47,734 bases of DNA from Azospirillum sp. TSO35-2. Lineage in GTDB: Bacteria > Pseudomonadota > Alphaproteobacteria > Azospirillales > Azospirillaceae. Within the stretch, counting starts at the first letter, position 1. Each line of letters begins with the position of its first letter. Made by a program: the position numbers and the translations under genes. Location of the stretch: the NCBI RefSeq assembly GCF_003116095.1, contig NZ_LGRA01000008.1, positions 796,839 through 844,572 on the forward strand, written 5' to 3'. Positions 32,974-42,600 of the stretch are shown here, piece by piece. Under the pieces are notes generated by a model that was not told the origin of the DNA, did not search any database, and saw nothing but the letters and a program-made list of their open reading frames with translations.

Positions 32974-33249
32974 TCCGCCCAATACGCCACTGGGGATTAC
33001 CGCAAAGCTCTGATGAACAACAGTATCGTGCAATCGATGAGCCGCAAAGGCAACTGCTGGGATAACGCCCCGTTGGAGAGCTTCTTCGGAAATTTGAAAG
33101 CGGAACTCGTCCATGGCGCCCGATATGCAACGCGCGACGCCACTCGCAGGGACCTGTTCGCCTACATCGCAGGGTATTACAATCGCCAGAGACTGCACTC
33201 GGCTCTCGGCTACATCACCCCGGACCAGACCGAGATTCGAGCCGCTTAA
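32974..33249 (+). pseudogene. IS3-family OrfB, C-terminal remnant
   Basis: About 90 codons: 'MSRKGNCWDNAPLESFFGNL' (Glu of the DDE triad), 'YATRDATRRDLFAYIAGYYN' and 'RLHSALGYITPDQ', ending at a TAA at 33247-33249. This is the C-terminal end of an IS3-group OrfB. It is distinct from the intact IS3 element at 19222-20474. The two earlier Asp residues are missing. Confidence 0.85.
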
Positions 33250-33257
33250 CCCGGTGT

Positions 33258-33470
33258 CCCTTCTGCCGGGCGAAGGTCACCGCCAACCTCACCGTTTCGC
33301 TGGGCGGCAACCGGGGCAACGCCGTCGTCACCTTCCAGCAGGGGGTGACCATCACCCTGTCGCCGAAAGGCGGGGGCAAGGGCTTCGACCTGTTCCTGAC
33401 CGGCACCATCATCGACGACAGCACCCTCTACGGCCTGACGGGCGCCTATCTCGGGGCCTTCCGCTGCTGA
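33258..33470 (+). pseudogene. 3' fragment of a gene truncated by IS3 debris
   Basis: Directly after the IS3 remnant an open frame with no start codon continues to a TGA at 33468-33470: 'TANLTVSLGGNRGNAVVTFQ', 'GFDLFLTGTIIDDSTLYGLT', 'GAYLGAFRC'. The codon use is like the chromosomal genes that follow. It looks like the last ~66 residues of a beta-rich, possibly exported protein whose front was lost. It marks the right edge of the mobile region. Confidence 0.6.
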
Positions 33471-33512
33471 TGCGGGACGACCGCCATCGGACCACGGGCC
33501 GGAAACGGCGCG

Positions 33513-33743
33513 TCAGCGGTCTTCGGCGTCCCGGACCCTCGCCGCCACGCGGCCCAGCGCTTCGGCCAGGGCTTCCAGCACCTCCGGCGTTACGCGTTCG
33601 TCCTGGCGCGCCAGTTCGACCAGCCGGTCTTCCGCCTGATCGATCGCGCCGAGCGGGTCATCGGTCGACAGGCAGCGTTCGACGATGAGCTGTTCGAGCA
33701 GAAGTTCCAGGGCGGCGACACGGGCGGTGATGCTCTCGGTCAT
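33513..33743 (-). CDS. Small helical protein of unknown function
   Basis: A 76-residue acidic, helical protein: 'MTESITARVAALELLLEQLI', 'LGAIDQAEDRLVELARQDER', 'LEALAEALGRVAARVRDAED'. The heptad-like hydrophobic spacing suggests a short coiled coil or helical hairpin. I start at the ATG at 33743; the same frame is open further upstream, but that stretch is Arg/Pro-rich antisense noise. It is divergent from the secreted-protein gene at 33890. I do not recognise the family. Confidence 0.6.
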   Translation of the reverse strand: MTESITARVAALELLLEQLIVERCLSTDDPLGAIDQAEDRLVELARQDERVTPEVLEALAEALGRVAARVRDAEDR

Positions 33744-33889
33744 TCGAAACGGTCCTCGTGCGACGCGGGCCTTGTCCGGCGCCTGGGTTTGTGGTGGCTT
33801 GGGTTCGTGGTGGTCGATGCCTGTCCGGCCGTCATCAAAGCGCAGGGCCGGCGCGAACGCCACGCAAATCGCCAACCGGAGGAGTCCGC

Positions 33890-34357
33890 ATGACCGTCCG
33901 TTCCGTCGCCGCGTGTCTCCTGCTGGCGCTGCTGCCGGTGGCGGACGCCGCCGGGGCGGAGGAGATTCTGCGCACCGAGCGCACCGATCCCGGCCATCGC
34001 CGCCCGCCCTTCCACGCCTACGAGCCGCCGCCGGCCCCGCACGAGCCGCGCCTGCGCCGCACCGAAAGCCGGGCGGTCTACAGCCTGCCGAAGGGGCTGG
34101 ACGGGCTGGCGATCCTCGACCGCACGCTGTCGCACCTGTGCCAGCGCGGCGCCTTCCTCCAGAAGATCGACGGCCTCTATTGGGCGGCGACGCCGGACCG
34201 CCACTACGGCGTCGCCTTTTCCGGCGGCGCCAACCTGATCGACCCGCAGAACCGGCGCCAGTCGGGCAAGGTCTATTTTTTCCGCGACCAGGACAGCCGG
34301 TGCCAGGTCTGGATCGGCGACCAGGCGAGGCTGACGCCGCACTACATCGGCGGGTAG
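33890..34357 (+). CDS. Secreted protein of unknown function
   Basis: A 155-residue protein with a clear signal peptide ('MTVRSVAACLLLALLPVADAAGA', cut near 20-23; quoted only in part for the helix 'ACLLLALLPVADA'). A Pro/Arg-rich stretch follows, and a folded-looking second half holds two Cys ('LSHLCQRGAF', 'SRCQVWIGD') that could form a disulfide. GGAGGAG lies six bases before the ATG. I do not recognise the family; it probably acts in the periplasm. Confidence 0.75.
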   Translation: MTVRSVAACLLLALLPVADAAGAEEILRTERTDPGHRRPPFHAYEPPPAPHEPRLRRTESRAVYSLPKGLDGLAILDRTLSHLCQRGAFLQKIDGLYWAATPDRHYGVAFSGGANLIDPQNRRQSGKVYFFRDQDSRCQVWIGDQARLTPHYIGG

Positions 34358-34431
34358 GCATCGGCATCTGTTGGCGCCAAGGCTGGGCTGGACTATCGTG
34401 GCGCCACCGTCGAAGCCCGAACCGGATGCGC

Positions 34432-36702
34432 ATGGCCACGATCACCGAAGCGCTCACCATCGCCCTCGATCTGCACGGGGCGGGCCGGCTCGACGAGGCG
34501 GCCGTGCTGTATGGCCGTATCCTGGATGCCGATCCCGACAACGCCCAGGCGCTCTATCTCGCCGGGACGCTGCTGTGCCAGCAGGGCCGCTTCGGCGAGG
34601 CGCTCGGCCGGCTTGGTCGTTCGCTGGAGTTGGCGCCCGGGCTGGGCGGTGCCCACCTGAACGTCGCGAAGATCCATGCCCAGCGGGGCGATTGGGCCGC
34701 CGCCGCCGCGCCGGCCCGCCGGGCGGCGGTGCTGGCGCCGGACGATGCGGCGGCCTGGGACCTGCTCGGCACGGCGGAGCGGCAGGTGGGTCGATCGGAC
34801 GCCGCCATCGCCGCCTTGACCCGCGCCCACCGGCTGGCACCCGGCCAGCCCGCTGTCGCCGGAAAGCTGGGCCTGCTGCTGGAGGAGCGTGGCCGCCGGC
34901 ATCTGGCCGGGCAACGGAACGCCGACGCGCTGGCCGACCTGTTGGGCGCCGCGGCCTTGCGGCCGTTCGAGATCGACCTTGGCTTCGCGCTGGCCGGGGC
35001 GCTTGCCGGCCTGGGCCGTGGCGACGAGGCCGCGGCGCTGTATGAGCGCCTGCTCGCCCTCGGTCCGTCCGAGTCCAAGGTCCTGCACATGCTCGGCGTC
35101 GTCCGTCTGGTGGCCGGCCGGCGGGACGAGGGGCTGCGCGGCCTGACCCGCGCCGCCGTCCTCGCTCCGCAGGATCCGGAGCCGTGCGAGGCGTTGACCT
35201 CCGCGTTGCAGGACCAGGACCGGGCGGCGGCGCTCCACTGGTCGACCCGCGCGCTGGCCGCCAAGCTGGCGCAAGCCCCGGCGGTCCCGACGGAATCCGT
35301 CCCGGCGCTCCCGGCGGCCGGCCGCAGTCTCGACGTCGTCAGCTTCAGCCTGTGGGGCCGGCTTGAGGCCTATTGCGCCGGTGCGCTGGAGAACGCCCGT
35401 CAGGTTCCGGCCCGGCTGCCGGGCTGGCGCTGCCGCTTCTACCACGACGACACGGTGCCGCCGCACATCCTGGCCGAACTGGCGGCGCTGGGGGCGGAGC
35501 TGGTGGCGATGCCGGCCGAGACGACGGCGCGGCAGGGCATGTTCTGGCGGTTCCTGCCGTCCGACGATCCGGCGGTCCGCCGTTTCCTGGTCCGTGACTG
35601 CGATTCCCGCCTGACGGCGCGGGAGGTGGCGGCGATCGGCGACTGGGTGGCCTCCGGGCTGCCGTTCAGCGTCATGCGCGACCATCTCATGCATCTGGAG
35701 CCGATGATGGGCGGCATGTGGGGCGGCACGGCCGGCGTCCTGCCGCCGATCGGGCCGGCGATGGACCGCTTCACCGCCGAGCGCTCCAGCCGCTGGAACG
35801 ACCAGCATTTCCTCGCCGAATGGGTGTGGCCGCGCATCGCCGCGCGGGTGCTGGTGCATGACGGGCTGCATGACGGGCTGGGCGTGCCGTTCCCCGACGC
35901 GGGTCCCGGCGGAGACGTGCTGCCGGACGAAGGCCATGTCGGCGCCAAGCTGTTCCATCTGGTGCGCCTGCCCCCGCTGCCGGAACCGGCCGGCCCCGAC
36001 GACCGGGCGGCGGGGCCGGGACGGCACGGCCGTCTGGTCCATCCCGCGTCGGCAATGCAGGTCGGGCGGTCGCTGGACCGGCTGGGCGAGTGGCTGGAGC
36101 TTGAGGCCGCCCTGGGCGCCGGGCATCTCGCGCCGGGTGACGTCGCGATCGACCTTGCGGCCGGCATCGGCGCCCACGCCCTGGCTTTTGCCCATGCCGT
36201 CGGGCCGCAGGGGCAGGTGCTGGCGGTCGAGCCGTCGCCGGGGCTGTCCGTCTGCCTCGCCGCCACGCTCGCCTGCAACGCGGATGCCCCGGTCCGGTTC
36301 TGCGCCACGCCGGCCGAGGCGTTCGCCGCGGTGCCCGACGGCCGGCGGCAGCGCCTGATCCGGGCCAGCCTGGACCAGGACGGCGCGGCCTTCGCCCCGC
36401 CGGTGGCCGAGGCCGTCGCGCGCCATCGCCCGGTCCTCTATCTGCGGATCGAGCGGGACGGGGCGGAAACCCTCGCGTTCGATGCCCTGCGCGGGCTGGG
36501 CTACCGGCTGTGGTGGCACATCGCGCCGGTGTTCAACCCTGGCAACCGGCTGGGCTGCACCGCCAGCCCGTTTCCCGGGCTGGTGACCGTCAACGCGCTG
36601 GCGCTGCCGCCGGGCCCGGACCAGCCGCCGCCGGCCCTGGTCGCGGTGGACGCGGCATCGTGGCGTGAGGCGTCCTGGCGTCTCACCTGCGACGGCCGCT
36701 GA
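34432..36702 (+). CDS. TPR protein with glycosyltransferase-like middle and FkbM-like methyltransferase end
   Basis: A 756-residue protein. Residues 1-300 are TPR repeats ('LHGAGRLDEAAVLYGRILDA', 'ALYLAGTLLCQQGRFGEALG'). The middle (~300-520) has 'VSFSLWGRLEAYCAGALENA', 'FYHDDTVPPHILAEL' and 'FLVRDCDSRL', a DxD-bearing block seen in proteins tied to cell-surface glycan or glycoprotein modification. The last ~200 residues resemble FkbM-type SAM methyltransferases, with 'GDVAIDLAAGIGAHALAFA' as SAM-binding motif I near 569. ATG codons at 34426 and 34432 are both possible. It ends three bases before the O-GlcNAc-transferase-like gene, so the two are one operon and probably share a substrate. Confidence 0.75.
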   Translation: MATITEALTIALDLHGAGRLDEAAVLYGRILDADPDNAQALYLAGTLLCQQGRFGEALGRLGRSLELAPGLGGAHLNVAKIHAQRGDWAAAAAPARRAAVLAPDDAAAWDLLGTAERQVGRSDAAIAALTRAHRLAPGQPAVAGKLGLLLEERGRRHLAGQRNADALADLLGAAALRPFEIDLGFALAGALAGLGRGDEAAALYERLLALGPSESKVLHMLGVVRLVAGRRDEGLRGLTRAAVLAPQDPEPCEALTSALQDQDRAAALHWSTRALAAKLAQAPAVPTESVPALPAAGRSLDVVSFSLWGRLEAYCAGALENARQVPARLPGWRCRFYHDDTVPPHILAELAALGAELVAMPAETTARQGMFWRFLPSDDPAVRRFLVRDCDSRLTAREVAAIGDWVASGLPFSVMRDHLMHLEPMMGGMWGGTAGVLPPIGPAMDRFTAERSSRWNDQHFLAEWVWPRIAARVLVHDGLHDGLGVPFPDAGPGGDVLPDEGHVGAKLFHLVRLPPLPEPAGPDDRAAGPGRHGRLVHPASAMQVGRSLDRLGEWLELEAALGAGHLAPGDVAIDLAAGIGAHALAFAHAVGPQGQVLAVEPSPGLSVCLAATLACNADAPVRFCATPAEAFAAVPDGRRQRLIRASLDQDGAAFAPPVAEAVARHRPVLYLRIERDGAETLAFDALRGLGYRLWWHIAPVFNPGNRLGCTASPFPGLVTVNALALPPGPDQPPPALVAVDAASWREASWRLTCDGR

Positions 36703-36705
36703 GCC

Positions 36706-39090
36706 ATGGCGAGCGTGGGCGAGGCGCTGCTGGCGGCGCTGGATCATCTGGAGGCCGGGCGCTGGCACGAGGCGGAGACCCTGTGCGGCCGCATCCTGGC
36801 GGTGGCGCCGGAGCAGGCCGACGCCTGGCGCATCGCCGGGCTGGCCGCGGCGCAGGACGGGCGCATGGCCGAGGCGCGCGACCGGCTGGCCGCCGCCGTC
36901 CGCCATGCGCCGGAGCGCGTCGACCTGCGGCTGAACCACCTCGCCGCCCTGGCCGCGCTGGGGGTCCCGCAGGCCGCGGCGCTGCGGCATGTGCTGGCGT
37001 TGGACCCGGCGTTCGAGGCCGGCTGGCAGGCCCTGACCGAGGCGCTGGCGCGCGAGCAGGGCATCGCCGCCGCGGTGGGCGCCTGGAGGGCGCGGGCCGG
37101 TTTGCGGCCGGAGCGGTCGGCGCTGCGCTGCAACCTGGGCGCCGCCCTGCAGGAGGCCGGGCGGCTGGCCGAGGCGGTGGCGGCCTATGACGCCGCCCTG
37201 CGGCTCGATCCGGGGTTGAGCGAGGCGCATGTCAACCGGGGCAACGCGCTGCGCGACCAGGGCGACCGGCCGGCGGCCGAGCGCGCCTACCGCGCGGCGC
37301 TTGCCGCCAATCCGGCGGCGACGGCGGCGGCGCGTGGCCTCGGCCGTTTGCGGCTGGCGTCCGACCCGCTGGCGGCGGCGCGCGCCCTTCGCATCGCCGC
37401 GCGGCTGGCCGACGGCCGGACCGCCGCCGACTGGAGCGACGTCGCCGCCGCCCTGACGTTGGCCGGTCGGCCGGCCGAGGCGCTGGCGGTGCTGGACGCC
37501 GCCGCGCCGGACGAGGATCGAACGCCGCTGCCGGCCGGCGGGCACAATGTCCGGGCGCTGGCCCTGCGCGCCCTGGGGCGGGGCGGGGAGGGCGACGCCG
37601 CGCTGCGCCGGGCGCTTGCCACCGACCCGGCGTTGGCGGAGGGGTGGGTGAACCGGGCGCAGGGCCTGATCGACCAGGGCCGGCCGGGCTTGGCCGCCGT
37701 CGCCGCGCGCCGGGCGCTGCGGCTGCGGCCGGCCTATCCGGCGGCGCTGGGGGTGCTGGCGCAGTCCCGCCACGACTCCGGCCGGCCGGAGGAGGCGGTG
37801 GCGCTGATGCGCCGGGCGATGGCGGTGGAGCCGCAGCTCGACCGCACGCTGCACGGCAACGCCCTGCTGTACCGCCAGAGCGACCCGGACGCCGGCCCCG
37901 CCGCGCTGCTGGCCGAGCATCGCCGGTGGGAGCGGCTGCACGCGCCGCGCTCCGCCGTCCGGCTGCCGCCCGGACCGGAGCGTGGCGAGGTCCTGCGCAT
38001 CGGCTATCTGTCGGCCGATGTCTGCGCCCATTCGGTGGCGAGCTTCTTTGAGCCGTTGCTGGCCGCGCATGACCGCCGGGCGGTGCGCGTCACCGTCTAT
38101 GCGGCGGTGCGCCGGCCCGACGCCGTCACCGAGCGGCTGCGCGGACTGGCCGACGACTGGCGCGACGTGGCGGCGCTGGACGACGCCGCGCTGGCCGCGC
38201 TGGTCCGCGCCGACCGCATCGACGCGCTGATCGAGCTGGGCGGCCACACCGGCAACAGCCGTCTGGCGGCGCTGGCCGACGCGCCGGCCCCGGTGCGGCT
38301 GACCGCGCTGGGCTATCCCGGCACCAGCGGGCTGGCGCTGGAAGGCCGGCTGACCGACCCGATCATCGAGCCGCCGGCGGCGCAGGCCTGGAGTTCCGAA
38401 CCGCTGGTCCCGCTGCCGGACGGCTTCCTGTGCTACCGCCCGCCGGACGCCGCCCCGGAACCGCGCCGGGTCCGCGACGACGGCCCGATCCTCTTCGGCT
38501 CCTTCAACGTGCTGGGCAAGCTGACGCCGGCGGTGCTGGCGCTGTGGGCGGAGATCCTGGCCGCGCTGCCCGACTCGCGGCTGATGCTGAAGAGCCGCGG
38601 GCTGGGCGACCCGGCGGTGGTGGACGAGCTGCGGGCCCGCTTCGCCGGCCACGGCATCGCCGCCGACCGGCTGGATCTCGTCGGCTGGAGCGCCAGCCGG
38701 GCGGCGCATCTGGCGCTGTACGACCGCATCGACATCGCGCTCGACCCCTTTCCCTACAACGGCACCACCACGACCTGCGAGGCGCTGTGGATGGGCGTCC
38801 CGGTGGTGACCCTGGCCGGCGAGCGCCACGCCGGCCGGGTCGGCATGGCGCTGCTGACCCGCGCCGGCCTGCCCGACCTGATCGCCCCCGACCCCGCCGC
38901 CTACCGCCGCATCGCCCTGACCCTGGCCGCCGACCCCGGGCGCCGTGCCGCCCTGCGCACGGAGCTGCGCCCGCGTCTGCGCACCGGCCCGCTGGGCAAC
39001 GCCGCCGCCCTGGCCACGGCGGTCGAGGACGCCTGCCGCCGGCTGCTCCGCGAACGGGCCGCGGCGGAGGCGCCGCCGACCGCGGGATAG
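36706..39090 (+). CDS. TPR-containing O-GlcNAc transferase-like (GT41) glycosyltransferase
   Basis: A 794-residue protein. TPR repeats fill residues ~1-400 ('NLGAALQEAGRLAEAVAAYD', 'NRGNALRDQGDRPAAERAYR'). The GT41 catalytic region follows: 'LRIGYLSADVCAHSVASFFE' near 430 (His as the conserved catalytic-site residue), 'LIELGGHTGNSRL', 'FGSFNVLGKLTPAVLALWAE' near 598 (Lys for UDP-GlcNAc phosphate) and 'DPFPYNGTTTTCEALWMGVP' near 680. Bacterial members glycosylate proteins such as flagellins or adhesins in the cytoplasm. It sits in one operon with the TPR-FkbM protein upstream. Target unknown. Confidence 0.88.
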   Translation: MASVGEALLAALDHLEAGRWHEAETLCGRILAVAPEQADAWRIAGLAAAQDGRMAEARDRLAAAVRHAPERVDLRLNHLAALAALGVPQAAALRHVLALDPAFEAGWQALTEALAREQGIAAAVGAWRARAGLRPERSALRCNLGAALQEAGRLAEAVAAYDAALRLDPGLSEAHVNRGNALRDQGDRPAAERAYRAALAANPAATAAARGLGRLRLASDPLAAARALRIAARLADGRTAADWSDVAAALTLAGRPAEALAVLDAAAPDEDRTPLPAGGHNVRALALRALGRGGEGDAALRRALATDPALAEGWVNRAQGLIDQGRPGLAAVAARRALRLRPAYPAALGVLAQSRHDSGRPEEAVALMRRAMAVEPQLDRTLHGNALLYRQSDPDAGPAALLAEHRRWERLHAPRSAVRLPPGPERGEVLRIGYLSADVCAHSVASFFEPLLAAHDRRAVRVTVYAAVRRPDAVTERLRGLADDWRDVAALDDAALAALVRADRIDALIELGGHTGNSRLAALADAPAPVRLTALGYPGTSGLALEGRLTDPIIEPPAAQAWSSEPLVPLPDGFLCYRPPDAAPEPRRVRDDGPILFGSFNVLGKLTPAVLALWAEILAALPDSRLMLKSRGLGDPAVVDELRARFAGHGIAADRLDLVGWSASRAAHLALYDRIDIALDPFPYNGTTTTCEALWMGVPVVTLAGERHAGRVGMALLTRAGLPDLIAPDPAAYRRIALTLAADPGRRAALRTELRPRLRTGPLGNAAALATAVEDACRRLLRERAAAEAPPTAG

Positions 39091-39697
39091 CACCCGGGGA
39101 GCGGTGGCCCCTGTTCCACACGCGCCCCGATCCGCCCGCTGAACCGCCGGCTGTGGAACGTTTGAAACACGGTGAAACAGTTTTCCGGGATCTGTTCACC
39201 TGTTCCATCCGGCGTCCATCCCGTCAGCCGGTCCTGGCGATCGGAGCGGATGGGGTGAGCGGGCGGAACGGATGGGCGCGGACGGGAGAGCATGACCGGT
39301 CTTCGGACGTTGATGGGCCTATAGTCCTATCACTCGCCGGCCGGGTGGGGCAAACGCGACGGGCAAACTCCCAATGTGTGCGAAGCGCTTTGCGGGTTAT
39401 GGTCCGCATGGCGTCCGTCCGCTTCGTCCCAAAATGGGAGCAAGGACAAACCTCCCGGAGAGGAAGAACGCTGACTGCCGGTCTGCCGAGTGGTGCTGGC
39501 TGTGCAGCGGATCGTCACTGGCATTGAGAGCACACTTGCGTTGCTTTCCTCTGCTTTGCGACACTTTCAAGCGTCCGCTTCTGACCCAAAGCGGACCTTT
39601 GCTCGCGACCGCAAAGCGCCAGAAGCAGACCATGGCCTATGAGTACTTTGTGCCAGGAAGTAGTGCAATGTTCCAGTATGCCTAAATTCTTCCTATT
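39091..39697. other. 607-base intergenic region
   Basis: No gene is supported here. A hairpin with 8-bp arms (39573-39580 and 39589-39596, GTCCGCTT/AAGCGGAC) lies in the right half. A related motif, GTCCGCTTCGTCCCAAAATGGGA, occurs at about 39416-39438 (partly quoted), which suggests small dispersed repeats. It separates the glycosyltransferase operon from the 3' end of the convergent nuclease-NACHT gene, where terminators for both are expected but not obvious. Confidence 0.5.
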
Positions 39698-42600
39698 TCA
39701 GTGCTTGTCAAGAATAGCGTACGCCCGGTCCCTGATTTCCTGCTCGTTATCACGCGTCAGCGCGCTGGCATGGATTCGGATGCGATCGCAATCTAGATAC
39801 TGATCAGTTAGCAGTGTCATTGCACTATAGCGCACACTCCCACGTTCGCTCAATAGTAGCTTCTCAGCAGAAGAAAGCTCTATGGGATTGAGGGGAATCC
39901 CTTCTCTTAGAACCTTACTGAGAACATAACTGGACAATTCACCCTTCCCAATTTCGCTGAGGAATTGCAAACGCTCACCAGCAGGTTGCTGCAGTCGCTT
40001 AGCGAGTGTCACTGCGCCAAAATCGCGTATCTCAGAGCGCGGGTCGGCCAAGTAGCCTTTGATCTCTTGATATAGCGCTGGACGAATTTTATGCAGCGCT
40101 TCAATGATCTTGGCGCGCGGACTGGTGGGTATAACTCCACCCTTGGTCGGATAAGGTTCTTCGTGAACCACCCAATGCGCATGTGCTTGTTCGAGCAAGG
40201 GCACGAGTTGCGGTAGTGCCGACCCGGCCATGTCAGCTAGCAGGGTTGCCGTGGCGGTGGCGGTGTTAACGTCTGTTGCGAATAACCCAGCATAGACCGC
40301 CGTTTCAAGCTCTGGGGACCAAGCTGGATTTAAAGTCCTCAGCAGATCGAACAAATGCCTGCACCCTGGCACCAGCGGCTTGGCCAGGCGATCAAGCACC
40401 AGCGCCAGAGCGCAATTGCGATCAAGCTCAGCGGCCAGCCCGCAGGCTGCCCATAATGTCAGCGCTTTGCCCGTGTCGAGCAGACGGCGGGCGGTGTCTT
40501 CCAGCGCCTTTGGATCAAGCATAGCCAGCAACAGATTTGTGGCTGCCCATTTGATCCATTCTGATGGGTGCGCGACCGCAGCCTCAATCAGCCCGGCGTC
40601 AAGCCCGAGCGCTTTCGCACGCTTCCAGTCAACCGGTGGCGGATCAACTTGAGTGGTGATCTTGAAGAGAAAGCTGTCCTCATTAGCTGCTGCTTCGGTG
40701 TCCAGATAGCGCTTGGCATATACGGCCTCCTCACGCAGCTTGTCTCGATCAAGTCCGCTGACGGCGATCAAGCCGCGCAGCACCGCCCGTGTTGCGTCGC
40801 GATCATACGGCCGGGTCCAAACCCAAACATCGCTCACGGGAATATTATTTAATTGGCTGGCCTCAATGAAAGCACTCATGTGTAAAAGAACGCGCGGTCT
40901 CTGATCATCGCAGGGGGCTGGTGCCGTGTCTAAATCGAGTGCATCGAAGATCGCGTTGTACTTGAATTTTCTAGCTTCGAAATATCTCCGATCGTCGAAA
41001 AGTGAGCGCCCGGACCATTCCGGACCGTGGACTGGATAGTGCCGCCCTTTGCGGCGTACCAACTCGGTCACTTTTGTGCGGAATTTCAGGCTGCCAAGAT
41101 TGTCGTGGTTAAGGATCTCTGGGAGAAGTGAGTCTCCCACTTCCGCAGGGGCACGATCAATGATTTCGCCGCAGGCATCGAACACAAGGGATTCTGCAAT
41201 GTGGCGACCAGCATCGCCCGCCAGCATCATGCCGCCGCTAAGCGATTGGCGAAAGCCCGGCTCCAAGGTTTCAACGCTCTCGCGTAGTGTCGCGATCAAC
41301 TCGTCGAGGTCATAGTGTTCGGGGCCGGCGGCAACTGAGCAAGCCCAGGCGATGAGGCGGGTCCATGGATTTTCAGAGCCAAGGTGACGGGCAGCGGTCG
41401 GGCCTACTTCATCGGGAAAGCGCTTCGCGGCCGTGACGAGTGGCATGCCGATGTTGAACGCTTGCTGGCGCCGGTTGCCGGTGATGATCGCGAACGACTG
41501 ATCAATGATCTTGCCACGCAACTCTGGATTCGGAGGCGGGGTTGCTTCAGCCATCAGCTCAGCCGCCAAAACCATTCGTTTAGCATCGGTCGCTTCGTCT
41601 GATCTTATAAGCAATTGGCTGACGATTACATCGGCCATGCCCATCAAGCCGGTTAAGCGTATGACCTCGTTCCAGGCCGGCGCGTCGAGCGTGCTTGTCA
41701 CTGCTTGGGCTTGGTCTATGGGCGAAAGTGCCCGCTGGTAGCGCGCCGCTGCAAATTCTCCAAAACTCTTGTGGATAAATGCGAGTGTTTGTCGCTCCCC
41801 CAAGCCAACGCGTTCGATCATGCCCACATCCTGCCAGTAGCGCAGATAGCGCTCAGCGTCGGCCGCCGCGGCAAAGGGTCTGGCGCCGGTATCGTTGGCG
41901 AGGTCATCGGCGCACCGTTTAAGCGTGTTCCAGATGGAGTCGAGTGGTTGTCCAGTGATATGCCACCCAAGGATGTCGAGGAAGCGGCGCAACAGTGTGG
42001 CAGGGGCTGGCGGTTCTGGGATGCGCATGTTCGGGGCTTCATCAATTAATTCAAAGATTTGCTCAAACAGACGCTCACGCGTTGTACCGAGGTTCTTGCC
42101 GCGAACTATGATTGCCACACTCAAGCCAAGCAGCAGTGGCGTGCGGCCAACAATTGTCGCCGGGATCTTGTCATGGAATTCGCGTTGACAGATGTCCCAG
42201 GCGTTCACGTGAAGCTCAGAGTCAAGCGGAGCAATTGCCTCAATCAACCCAGCAGCATTCGCGCACACTGCCAACGTGTCGAGTGCGGGAAGGTCATAAT
42301 GTCGCCATTCCCTGAAGTGTGCAGCACGGTAGCCAATCGGCCGAGTCGTGACCAGAATGCGACTGTCCGGGTGACCAGCAGCAAAGCAGGCAACCCCCTC
42401 TGCAACCTCCTCCTGAAGCCTGCCGCACTCGTCGAGGCCATCGCATAACAAGGTCCAATTTGGGAATCTGGCATTCTGTGCGTCGGCGACGGTGATGCCA
42501 CTCCCGCCGAGGCCAAGGTGGAACACCGCCTCCTCGAAGGTGGCGCCATCCCGCATGCGAGCAGCTACTGCGGACAACCGGACGCGGAGCAGTGGGATGT

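Noticed and set aside
34393..39093. A very long open frame (over 1500 codons) on the minus strand opposite the two TPR genes
   Set aside because: It is antisense to clearly homologous TPR and GT41 proteins, is rich in Arg/Gln/Gly, and matches no family. High GC makes stop codons rare on the opposite strand.
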